From: Auxenochlorella pyrenoidosa
Taxonomy: Eukaryota; Chlorophyta; Trebouxiophyceae; Chlorellales; Chlorellaceae
Reading direction: 5' to 3'
DNA: 12,788 nt
NCBI GenBank assembly: GCA_001430745.1
Contig: KQ482057.1
Location: 722,285 to 735,072, forward strand
Positions 1-12,788 of the stretch are shown one piece after another; the first letter of the stretch is position 1; the number at the start of each line of letters is the position of its first letter. The position numbers and the translations under genes are program-made. Under the pieces are notes generated by a model, which was not told the DNA's origin, did not search any database, and saw only the letters and a program-made list of their open reading frames with translations.

Positions 1-3000
1 CCGCACGCCCGCCCCCCCCCACCCCCACCACACACACACCTGGAGCGCGTTGGCGGTGGGGATCTTGCGCATGAGCGAGGCGCAGGCGAGGAAGAGGGTG
101 AGCGCAAAGAGGCCCATGGTGAAGGAGATGGCCCAGAAGGCCAGCAGGCGGGGGGAGGTGACAAAGCCCACGCAGAAGTAGACCTGGCCAGGAGGAAGGG
201 GGGGCAAGGCGGCGCATGGTGACGCCCTTCCTGCTTTGCAGGTTGCATTGCAGCCGGGCAGACTGTGAAGGCATGCCAGCGCTTTTTGTTTGAAAACGCC
301 TCGCTCCCCGCTGCTGCACCACCGCAGCTGTCCTGGAGCAGTGTGACTCAGGTTGGACCCCCTGCGCCACCCGCCCAGCGCCGCCCTCTCACCATGAGCG
401 TCCACACCCAGCTCTCTGCAAACACCCAGGGCAGGCGCATCATCACCGCCTGCAGCGCGAAGCAGAACGCCGGGTAGAAGTTGCTGCAGCGCAGGGAGGG
501 GGGTGGGAGAGGAGGGGAGGGGAGAGATGCTGCGCGTGAGGGAACACGAGGCAATGGGATCCGCAGAAGTCACGAGGGCACCGTAGAAAGGGAAGCACCA
601 GCTGCCACGCAGCGGGCTCAGCAAGCGACGCTGGGCAGAAGCTGCCGCTCCACACAGCGGCCGCCCCTTGCCTGTCACGGTGCTTGTACCAGGTGGGCAG
701 CGACATCACCAGCATGGCGCTGTCAGGGAAGGCGGACACGCCAAACTGGAAGACGGTGAACAGCAGCACGCCCAGGAAGTAGTTTGCCGAGGCGATGGAG
801 GCGGCGACGTCGGGCTGGCCGTCAGCGCCCGTCTGCAGGCCCTTGTCCTCTTGCAGGAACAAGGTGCCCACCACAAAGGACACCAGGATGGTTTGCACGC
901 TGCGGGGGTGTGTGGGGAGGGGGCGACGAGGGGCGGAAGGGTCGGTGCAGGACGGTGACCAGGGGCAGGCAGCAGGCGCGCGCCTGAGCTGGCGGGTCTG
1001 CAGCGGGGCTGGCAGGCTCCTGTGCAGGCGGCCCTACACGCGAGGTTGCCCACTCACAGGCGCCCGATGTGCATATCCTTGGTGCCCGACATCAGCCACA
1101 GGCCGCGCCGCAGGTTGGCGCGCGTCAGCTCCCCCAGGCTGGCGCCGTAGCTGCAGGGGTGGGGGGTGAGAGTGGGGGGTGGGGGTTGTAGAGGCCCACA
1201 GCCCAAGGCTGCTCTCCCACAGCAGTCGCTGCGTGGCACCAACCCCGCTGCGCCCTCACCGCGACTTGACCAGGGCGGGGTCCTCGCCGGCGCCCTTGAT
1301 CGCCGGGAAGGGCGTCGCCAGCTCGGTGGCCACCGCCCGCCCGGCGTCGGTGGCAGAGTAGAAGGCCTCGCTGATCTGCTCGGCCGACACAAACTGGAAG
1401 GTGGTGGGGTCGCGCGCCCAGTAGCGCCGCTGGTCTGCGGCAGGGGTGGGACACAGGGGAAATCGCTGCAGCGGGTCAGGTCACATCCTGGCACCCCCTG
1501 CTTTGGGCCTGCCAGGGCACAGGCGTCCTTCAGAGGCTCCCAAGCCTGCCATCCAGGCCATCCCTGCTTGCCTGACAGGGTGGGCACCTCCTGCAGGAAC
1601 TCGGCAATGCCCTTGCGCTCCGGGCAGGCAAAGCCCAGGCCCTCGAAGAAGGGCAGCACCAGCTCGCGCGGCCCGTGGAAGATGATCTTGCCCGACGACA
1701 GCACCTGCGGGCGGGCAGGGCGGGTGCGGGCGGGCTGGGTGCGGGGCAGCGCTGCGGGGAGGGCGCCGCTTGGAAGCCAGCATGACCAACGCATAGGCCT
1801 GGCCTTGTAGGCACATGACTCAGTCATGACATCGCCCGGCCGGTCTCGCATAAAAAAAAGGCAGGCCAGAAACACGTGGTCCCACCAGCCCCGGCTACAA
1901 CATTCCTTGCGGGTGCGCCCCATGCCCACCCACCATGATGTCGTCAAACAGGTCAAAGGTCTCCGGGGGCGGCTGCAGCAGCGCCACCAGCTGGGTGTCG
2001 CGCGTGTAGCGGGCCACCGTGCGCATCGCGCGCACAATGTCGTGCGTGGTGGCGCTGCAGGAAGGGTGGGGGGGAGGTACATGCGCCAGCCGGGGGCATT
2101 CAAGGGGTGCGCAGTGCGGGCGATGTGCGCTGCACGACGGCGTGCATGGCGGCGCTGCCAGGCGGTGGGCCCGCGCTGGCGGCAAAGGGCTGTGCACAGC
2201 TGTGCAATGAGTCCAACGGCTCTCGGCAACACCGCTGTGCGCCTTCCCGAAGCCTCCAACCCCCCAATCCAGAAGCGACCCCGCCTTTGCAGGCCCCCCC
2301 CCCCAAGTAGCCGGTGCCCACCTGTCCAGACCGGTCGAGATCTCGTCAGCAAAGATTACCCGCGAGGGGCCCACCAGCATCTCGCCGCCCGTCACGCGCT
2401 TCTTCTGACTGCGGGTGCGACAGTGTGCAGCCGGGGAGCGGAGCAGGGCGGTGAGGGCGGCGAACAACGGACGCATCATGGGGCGCTCCCGCGCTGCGCC
2501 TCCATTCACAGCGAGGGCCAGTGCTTACGATGCGCAGCCGTGCGTGCACACATGCACATGGGGCAGGCCTCTGACACTCACCCGCCACTGATGCCACGCA
2601 CCATGTGGTTGCCAACCTGCACAGGATGGCAGGGAGCGGGGGATAAGGGGGTGAGCAGCAACGCAGGGCTCCGAAGCGGGGCGATGGTGGGCGGCGCCAC
2701 CGGAAACCCGGTGCCGCCGCATTCGCTCCCCGGCAGGCACCCAGCTCGGACACCCGCCTCAGCCCAACATCGCAACGCAAAAAAATACTGCCCCCCGCCA
2801 GAGGACTTGCCAGGGTGTCGGCCACCATCTCGAGGCCAAGAGTCCTCAGCATGATGTCCACTGCCAGGCTCTTCTTGCCAGACGCCGCCAGCGCTGCCAT
2901 GTAGCTGCACGGGTTTCGGGGTGGGGGCCGAACGGGGAGCAGGATGGCACGTGCTGGGAGAGGAGCAGGAGGCTGCTTCAGGCCAGGCTGGCATGCCGGA

Positions 3001-4819
3001 AGCGGCGCGCTCGTGCGCCGCCGGGCGCAGCACGCCTGCAGGCTCCAGAGTTGGGAGGTTGGCCCGCTCCTTTCCTGCGCCTCCGTAAAGGCAGGCACCC
3101 CACACCCCTACATGCTCACAAGTACCCGACCCTCGATAAACGTATTACGGCAGTCACCTGCTGATGTCGGGGTCGGGCACAATGCCCAGCTCCCGCTCCT
3201 TCTCCTCCAGCACCTCCATCAGGGCTGCCCCGGGGGTGGGGTGGGGGGGCCGCGGAGGCAGAGGTCGGTGGAGCAGTTCGGGCCAAACAGAGGGCTGGGC
3301 GGTGGCCCTGCTCTTACCGCTCGGCAACCTGCTTGGAGCTTGCTCCACAGCGCAGGCCGGAAAGAGAACCCAGGGGCACGGCTGGGCACGCGTTGCTTAG
3401 CTGCCATAGTATGGGCGGGCAGCGGCTGCGCGCTCACCGCGGCGGCCGCCCTGCACGCGCGCCGCAAAGTCCAGCGTCTGCCGCACAGTCAGCTCGCCGT
3501 AGTGCGCGTCCAGCTGCAGGGGTCGATGAGAGCGCAGAGTGCGCCTGGTGGGCACCAAACTGGGGGCCGGGGGCTGAACTGTGCGGCGGCCAATGAGGCT
3601 ATCCAGGCGCGCAGTGCCTCGCCTAAGGGGCACAGCAAGAACACAAACGCCCACACAACGCGCACCTGGGAAATGTACGCGGCGGTGCGCTGCGGCACAA
3701 TCGCGTCCAGGCCCTGCCCGTTGTAGGTCAGCTCGTCGGCAGTGACCTGCAGGGGCGAGGCGGGGGCCGGCGGGCGGCACCAGATCTGACTCAGCCTTAC
3801 AGGTCTGACCGGTTGTGGCTGCTGCAGCAATATGCGACTTGCAGGTTTCACCGAGCATAAATGCAGCCCAATGCTGCCACCAAAACGGCTGGTGCCAAGG
3901 CGGACAGGACAGGAACGTCCTGCAGACACGCACCTTGAGCGTCTTCTCATGGCCCAGCCGGCCGGCCAGCGCCTTCATGAGCACCGACCGGCCGCTGCCG
4001 GGCGTGCCCAGCAGCAGCGTCAGCCGGCCCGGCTTGAGCACGCCGCTCACACCGTCGATGATGTTCCACGTCCGCCGCTGCGCCTTCTGGCCACTGCCCA
4101 TCGCCTGCGCACGCACAAAGCAGCCCAGGCAGTTCAAACTGGCTTCAAGACGAGCAATGGCATCGGGAGGGCATCAACGTGGCATCCCCGCAGCGCGCAG
4201 GCAGAGCCTACCCCCGCCCAGCGCCCGCCCGCTCTCCCTGCGGCGCCCTCCCACCTTGAGGCGGGTCATCAGGCGGGGGTCCGTCATGGCCTTCACCACC
4301 TGGGTGCCGCGCACAACCAGGTTGCGGAAACGGATCTCCACCGTGCGGTCGGGCACGCCGGCGCTGCAGGCACACAGGCGGCCGAGATGCCAGGTACAGT
4401 GGCGCACTCTCAGATCGCTGCAGCCTGCCACGATCTGTTGAGCAGTGTGGCAGCACCGCCAACTGGGTGCTGAGGCAGAGCGCGCAGGCTGGTGCTTGCC
4501 GACACGCCGGCCAAGTGCCGCCCACCACGCTGCAGGGCGGGCCTCACCGGTCGAGGCGCTCGCGCACGCGGGAAAAGAAGCCCAGGTTCTCATCCTCTGT
4601 GCCGCGGTACACGCGGGACAGCAGCAGCTGGCGGGAGGGGCCATCCAGCTTGCGCAGCTTGACCAGCTGCCAGCCGCCGTCGGGCTTCTGCACCAGCACG
4701 GCCTCCTTGGACGCCAGACGCTTGGCATGTACCCGCTCCAGCGCCGCCTTCTCCAGGTCAGACTCCTCCTGGTTGTGGTGCTCACGCACAGTGGCGGAGA
4801 TGCGCTGCAGGTCGTCCAT
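1..4819 (-). CDS. Full-size ABCG (PDR-type) ABC transporter, 5' part, runs off left edge
   Basis: Pleiotropic-drug-resistance ABCG transporters use ATP to move lipids or small molecules across membranes; the substrate cannot be told from this sequence. The 659 codons present follow the family order NBD1 then TMD1. ATG 4817-4819 sits in a GCC-ATG-G context with an in-frame TAG upstream at 4892-4894 and no ATG between. Residues 1-127 are the PDR N-terminal region. NBD1 has Walker A GTPGSGRS (160-167), Q-loop YISQ ending at Q211, signature RGISGGQKKR (297-306), Walker B VIFADE (319-324) and D-loop STGLDS. LLQP replaces the H-loop histidine, as is usual in plant NBD1. The conserved CPERKG block lies near 398-403. 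Four hydrophobic segments follow, roughly 505-520, 545-567, 583-615 and 625-645. The odd feature is Arg166 at the Walker A lysine position. NBD2 and TMD2 should lie left of the window. A half-size ABCG is unlikely because NBD1 and its flanks are PDR-like. Confidence 0.93.
27..39 (-). repeat. Short GT run at the donor of ABCG intron 16
   Basis: On the minus strand the donor after the ANALQ codons begins a run of GT dinucleotides. A C-rich tract lies deeper in the intron (plus-strand positions about 11-20 are nearly all C). The intron continues beyond the window edge. Confidence 0.6.
484..671 (-). other. GC-AG intron 14 of the ABCG gene
   Basis: The donor reads GACAG|GCAAGG and the acceptor CGCTGCAG|CAACTT. 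The joined protein YKHRDSNFYPAF has the same spacing as the PDR pattern FKQRDFLFYPAW. The only close GT (CACC|GTGACA) gives the wrong phase. Confidence 0.9.
1435..1571 (-). other. GC-AG intron 11 of the ABCG gene
   Basis: The donor reads TCAG|GCAAGC and the acceptor CCGCAG|ACCAGC. The joined protein FLQEVPTLSDQRRYW has the same spacing as the plant PDR pattern FLQEVTSRKDQQQYW. The earlier GTGCCC after the FLQE codons would leave phase 0, which cannot continue into the next exon (phase 1). Confidence 0.9.
2617..2810 (-). other. GC-AG intron 7 of the ABCG gene
   Basis: On the minus strand the donor reads CTG|GCAAGT and the acceptor TGTGCAG|GTTGGC. Joining them gives ADTL-VGNHMVRGISGG, which matches the plant PDR pattern ADTM-VGDEMIRGISGG without a gap. 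The nearby GT (GCAA|GTCC) would leave phase 1 and put the next exon out of frame. Confidence 0.9.
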
Positions 4820-5939
4820 GGCTCCAGCGGCAGCGGCAGCCGGCGCAGACTTGTTGCCGACAGCAGGCGGCAGCGGCGGCTGCTGCTGGCACTAGCTGCT
4901 GGCGCTGATGTGTTCCCTAAGTTTTCGGCAGCAAGATGCTGCTGCACAGCTCCAGGCAGCGCCCTGCAACACGCCTGCTCTGGCGGCGAGGTGCTGCGCC
5001 GGCCACACAAAAGAATCTAAAGGGGTGCGGAATGCTTCCGCAATGCATGCACAATCAATGCGATCTGCAGGCTCGAATGGGATGGGCTTTTCACACGCCC
5101 CACGGGACAGGGGGGTGACGAAAGAATTTGCTGAGGGATGACACAAGCCCGGGCGAGACTTGGACGGGATCAAGCAGCTAGTACTTGCACCAAGGCGTGA
5201 ATATGAAGCCATTTATGGGGCCATCCCGGCGCAGCTGCAGGCAGCTGGGCGAAGTGCCGGTGCCAGCTGCCGCCCTTGCAAGGGGGCCGTTCACAGAGGC
5301 CGAGGGGCAGCCTTTGCCAGCATCTCCCATCCACTGTCCAGGCGCCTGGCTTGAATGAACCCAATGATGAACCTCCCCAAGTGGAGCGTGTGGGCCCGGG
5401 CCCTGCAGTTTGGCGCAAAAGGCAGCCTGACAATGAAGCGGTACGGCTGGTGTTCATGGCCAGCGGCAGGAAGCACGCACCGCCATGCCTTCGGGTCGGG
5501 AACATGGCTGGGTGTCTCTTGCGCATCACTCAAAAAACATCATCACATGCAGCTGGAACAGAGACGGGGAGCCCAGCCGGCCACACGGTTGGGGCAAGCC
5601 TTGTTCTCTCCAGCCAAGCGGCCGTGCTGCCTGTGGTCATGGCGGGGATCCACTACGACCGATCTCTTCTACAGCATCACTTGGTCAGCTGACATGCTGT
5701 GTGGAGCCCAAGCCGCCTGGGCTGGATCAGGGCAAGTTCGTGTCAGGTGACCTCTGTTCGAGCTCCCCCTTCACTGTTGTGTTGAGCTGTCACAGTGTTG
5801 TTATCGGGCCGGGAAAGGTCCATCAAACATGTCGAGGAGTACGTGGCTATACTTCATGCGTTGCAGCAATCCGAGGAGTGCAGATCAGATGACAACGCTG
5901 CTGTCGCTGCCACACAGGTCGGCGCATACTTCCCGTTGC
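4820..5939. other. Intergenic region between kinesin 3' end and ABCG start
   Basis: This 1.1-kb stretch holds the presumed kinesin 3' UTR, the ABCG promoter and 5' UTR, and the broken kinesin 5'-end copy at 5521-5691. I recognise no intact gene; the open frames here (up to about 138 codons) show no family motif or splice-supported continuation. Positions 4826-4890 are rich in GCN/CAG-type triplets just upstream of the ABCG start codon. I found no TGTAA (the common green-algal polyadenylation signal) on the minus strand within 900 nt after the kinesin stop. Confidence 0.7.
5521..5691 (-). pseudogene. Broken duplicate of the kinesin-13 start-codon region
   Basis: This segment aligns with 10207-10396, on the same strand. 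The block 5568-5640 (73 nt) matches 10253-10324 (72 nt): the first 15 bases are identical and 29 of the last 31 agree, ending at the ATG (5638-5640 versus 10322-10324). The copy still encodes MTTGSTAAWLE, then loses frame through small indels and reaches a stop. Similarity continues downstream of the ATG to the shared GCGCAT at 5521/10207, and upstream to the nearly identical 15-mer 5677-5691 versus 10382-10396, with a 21-nt length difference between ATG and 15-mer. Upstream flank and first-exon coding sequence were therefore copied together, so this is a DNA-level duplication rather than a spliced retrocopy. Weaker resemblance may reach about 5480. No later kinesin exon is recognisable. Confidence 0.85.
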
Positions 5940-10324
<4,385 letters not shown>

Positions 10325-10723
10325 GATGGTGATCCACGATGGGCGAGGCGTAGCCGGGCGATGCCGAATTAGCTGTCTGTCTCACTCGGTCAGCTGCTGC
10401 GCAAGCTGCGCCCAGTGTGCCGAGGCCTGCCTTCCGGGCCCTGCTGCAGCCCCCTGGTGCTGCATCTTGAGTCTCGAGGCGAGTTCCGCGCTGCTCGCCC
10501 GCATCCCGCTCTCTTTGCACACCTTGCTCCCGACTGCGTACCCCAGCACGCCGCAACTAGCAGCAGAGAAGCTTCAGTGAGGTGTCGAAGGAGTTTGCAG
10601 GGGAGGGCGACTGCGCCGAGCCGCCTTCAAACCTCTGCCGCCGCCGCCGCCGCCAGCAGGCTTCGGTCGAGGCGCACCCTTTGGCAGGCCAGCGGGTGAC
10701 AGCCAGCAGCGAAGGGAGGCGCC
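10325..10723. promoter_or_regulatory. Divergent intergenic region, probable shared promoter of kinesin-13 and WBP11
   Basis: The start codons of the kinesin (minus, 10324) and WBP11 (plus, 10724) genes face away from each other across 399 nt, so this space must hold both 5' UTRs and both promoters unless unseen upstream exons exist. I see no clear TATA box. The kinesin-proximal end (to 10396) is the part also found in the degenerate copy at 5641-5691. The WBP11-proximal part contains a GCC repeat. Confidence 0.65.
10637..10654 (+). repeat. (GCC)6 microsatellite
   Basis: Six perfect GCC units lie about 70 nt upstream of the WBP11 start codon, probably in its 5' UTR or core promoter. Confidence 0.9.
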
Positions 10724-12788
10724 ATGGTGAAGAAGAAGGGAGCCCGTGAGCTCAACCCAGCAGATGCCCACCGGTAAGCACGCCCAGCCGCACTGCGTGC
10801 AGCTGTATGTGTCGCGACGCTGCCCGGCCTTGCATTCTGCGTCGCCAGCCATCCTACCGGCTGCTGCCCCGACCCAACGCCCTGCTTCCCCTTCCGCAGC
10901 AAGGCAGAGCGTGCAAAGGAGCTCAAGCGCAACAAGCAGGAGCGCACGCTGCAGCGCCAGGCGCTGAAGCAGACGTGAGCACCCGCTCGCCCTACGTGCG
11001 CTGTTTGTGCCGAGGATTCCCTGACACTGGCCTGCTGCAAGCGCAGCGTGCCGCGCTTCTTGAGCCGTTGCCGCCGGTGTACTGCAGACAGCCACAGGAC
11101 ACCCGCCAGGCGTCCATCCTGCTCGGCCCTGTACGTCCCGCATGCAGCCCTGCTCGAGGTCCCTTGTCATCTTTGCTCATGCATGCCGTGCCACCTCGCG
11201 TGCCTGCCCCTGCAGAGATGACCCGGAAACGCTGCGCGAGCAGCTCAAGGAGGTGATTGAGCAAGAGCAGGCTGGCAAGACGAGCTACACCCTGAAGTGA
11301 GGGGTGCTGCAGTGTCGGCAGCACAGGGGGGGAGAGAAGGCTGTGTGAGTCGGCAGCAGGTGGGGGGCAACGGCCAGCAACTCAGGCAGGGAAGACTCGG
11401 GACAGGCCGGGAGGAGGGCGCAGTGCCTCCCATGCACATGTGCTGGCATGCCGCTCAGACAGTCAGATTGGCACCGGGCTTTCAGGAAGGAAACAAGGCT
11501 TCGGGCTGCCTCTTGCGTGCTGACCGCGCCTGTTCTGGCTGCTGGCGCTCGCAGGCTGAGGAAGAAGGCGCTGCAGCATGCGTACGACCAGGCCATTAAG
11601 CGTCAGATGGTGGGTGCTGGCGTTAAGGCCCCCTGTTTGCTTGCCCGAGTCCTGCCCTTCCCAAGATCATCCAACCTTGCATGTGTGCCTCCCCTGCTGT
11701 GCGGGCCAGCCGCAGCCACTGTCCAGGGGTGCAGGGAGGAGGCAAGCTGCGTGCACAGCTGTCTGCAGCCCGTCACTGCAGCCCTGTGTTTCACCCTGCG
11801 CAATGGTGCTACACCACAGAAGGCGCACTGCGTGGCGAGCGTGCTGCGCACCGCCCACGCAGCAAGCCCGCCTACGGCCCGGCCTGCTGCCCTGCGTGCC
11901 TGCCGCAGGAGGAGGAGGCCGCAAAGCGGATGGGCGGCCGCGGGCTGGAGGAGATTGCGGCGGAGCCTGTGCGGCGGCCAGAGGACTCTGGTGAGACATC
12001 ACAGACCAGGACGGGGTTTGCCGGGATGCCTCGCTGGGCTGAGGTAGATGCTGGCATGCACAGCCGTTGGCGTTTGCTTGGCGCATGGCGTGCCCTGTTC
12101 TTCCGGGGCGCCCAACAAGAGATGCCTCAACTTAACCCAAACGTGTGCGAGGCGAGGGCTGTGCTGCCCGCGCCTCCCCGGTCTGAGGCAGCATCGTGAG
12201 TTTGCAAGCGCATTCCTTCCCCCCGCCTGCAGTGTACTACCACCCCACGCTCAACCCGCTGGGCATCCCGCCGCCCGGCAAGCCCCAGAAGTGAGGCCCC
12301 CCTCGCTCTGGCACAGGGCCCGGCCTGCCAAGTCTGCGTCAGAAACCTGCCGCAGAATGCTGTTCGGCCCCGTTCCCTGGTTTTCTGCGCACACGTGCTG
12401 TGATGTTTCTCACGTGACATTGCTGCTGCTCCCACCTGATGCAGGTACAAAACAGAGGTGGACGCCACCGGCCCTGCAGGCCTACCGCTGCCCGTGCCCA
12501 AGCAGCCGCCGCTGCCAGCGGGGTTGCCCCCGCCGCCACCGCGCCCGCCGCCGCGCCCCGAAGGTGCGCAAACTGAATGGCAGTAGGAGCGGTGCGGGCG
12601 GCCCTGCCTGGAAGCCGGCGTTGCTGAGTCTTCACATTGCTGGCGCCAGTTGCGTACTCATTTGCTGCGCTTGTTGGTCACCTGCAGGGGCCCCGCCACC
12701 GCTGCCGCCGCCCCCCGGGCCGCCACCTGGTGTGACCCCGCTGCCGCCCCCTCCGGGCCAGCCGCCCGGCGCTGCTCCGCTGCCGCCG
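10724..12788 (+). CDS. WBP11: WBP11-like spliceosome-associated protein, 5' part, runs off right edge
   Basis: WBP11 is a nuclear pre-mRNA splicing factor that binds WW-domain proteins such as PQBP1 through proline-rich stretches. The window holds 207 codons. The start MVKKKGARELNPADAHRKAE matches the plant/animal WBP11 opening (K-G-x-x-NPTDxYRK), followed by a basic helix (KELKRNKQER), DPETLREQLKEV and the Lys/Glu-rich KLRKKALQHAYDQAIKRQM plus EEEAAKR, together the Wbp11 domain at about residues 8-95. Next come VYYHPTLNPLGIPPPGKPQK and, from about residue 140, PPLPAGLPPPPPRPPP-type runs typical of the family. ATG 10724-10726 lies in a GGCGCC-ATG-G context with an in-frame TGA upstream at 10697-10699. 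The C-terminal part lies outside the window. The gene is divergent from the kinesin gene. Confidence 0.92.
10724..12788 (+). other. WBP11: Exon map of the WBP11 gene (8 exons in window)
   Basis: Coding exons: 10724-10773, 10900-10974, 11216-11296, 11555-11609, 11909-11990, 12233-12290, 12445-12563, 12688 to the window edge at 12788. All seven introns (124-299 nt) are GT-AG. Exon lengths sum to 621 nt, 207 codons, with consistent phases. I saw no non-canonical donor in this gene, in contrast to the ABCG gene. The last visible exon is almost entirely proline-rich coding sequence and is cut by the window edge, so its end is unknown. Confidence 0.88.

Larger units (their letters stand above)
40..4819 (-). 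other. Exon map of the ABCG gene (16 exons in window)
   Basis: Coding exons in transcript order: 4548-4819, 4255-4363, 3934-4104, 3666-3746, 3438-3513, 3158-3224, 2811-2904, 2582-2616, 2322-2408, 1934-2054, 1572-1704, 1260-1434, 1058-1150, 672-899, 393-483, 40-183. Twelve of the fifteen complete introns are GT-AG and three are GC-AG (introns 7, 11 and 14). Exon lengths sum to 1977 nt, exactly 659 codons. Each junction was fixed by reading-frame phase together with family-conserved residues spanning it, for example ADTL/VGNHM, EVPTLS/DQRRYW and YKHRDS/NFYP. The sixteenth donor is at 39-38, so the next exon lies outside the window. Confidence 0.88.

Noticed and set aside
1054..2352. 432-codon open frame on the minus strand across several ABCG introns
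   Set aside because: It only partly coincides with the true frame (exons 11 and 13). Between them it reads through introns and shifts out of the PDR frame; GC-rich sequence simply has few stops.
1826..2854. 342-codon open frame on the plus strand opposite the ABCG gene
   Set aside because: It is antisense to well-supported ABCG exons, shows no recognisable motif, and its composition reflects the complementary coding strand.
5276..5892. Open frames of about 135 codons on the plus strand in the intergenic region
   Set aside because: They overlap each other in different frames, run antisense to the kinesin-derived fragment, and carry no recognisable domain or signal.

Overview
The window looks like nuclear DNA of a green alga. 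It is GC-rich, with small exons (28-453 nt) and short introns (about 105-300 nt) using GT/AG or GC/AG sites and C/T-rich 3' ends, and its proteins resemble plant families (full-size ABCG/PDR transporter, kinesin-13, WBP11). A trebouxiophyte such as a Chlorella relative is my best guess; this is inference. I see no bacterial operon, RNA gene, CRISPR array or transposon.

Layout. (1) 1-4819, minus strand: the 5' part (16 exons, 659 codons) of a full-size ABCG transporter. It covers the N-terminal region, the first nucleotide-binding domain and the start of the first membrane domain, and runs off the left edge. (2) 4820-5939: intergenic. It contains a broken, same-strand copy of the start-codon region and upstream flank of the neighbouring kinesin gene (core 5521-5691, matching 10207-10396). 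(3) 5940-10324, minus strand: a complete kinesin-13 gene (16 exons, about 705 residues) with a SAM-like N-terminus, a motor carrying the class-specific KVD motif, a Pro/Gln/Ala-rich linker and a helical tail. (4) 10325-10723: a 399-nt space between divergent start codons, probably a shared promoter region. (5) 10724-12788, plus strand: the first eight exons of a WBP11-type splicing factor, running off the right edge inside its proline-rich part.

I reconstructed the exons by hand. Splice phases close exactly in all three genes (1977, 2118 and 621 coding nt, all multiples of three), and the joined proteins match their families across the junctions. The genes have unrelated jobs (membrane transport, microtubule depolymerisation, pre-mRNA splicing); I see no functional cluster and no evidence of a new multi-gene system.

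The points most worth a second look are the duplicated kinesin 5' end, three GC-AG introns in one gene, an arginine in place of the Walker A lysine in the transporter, a stop-free in-frame intron inside the kinesin motor, and an acidic rather than basic segment before that motor.
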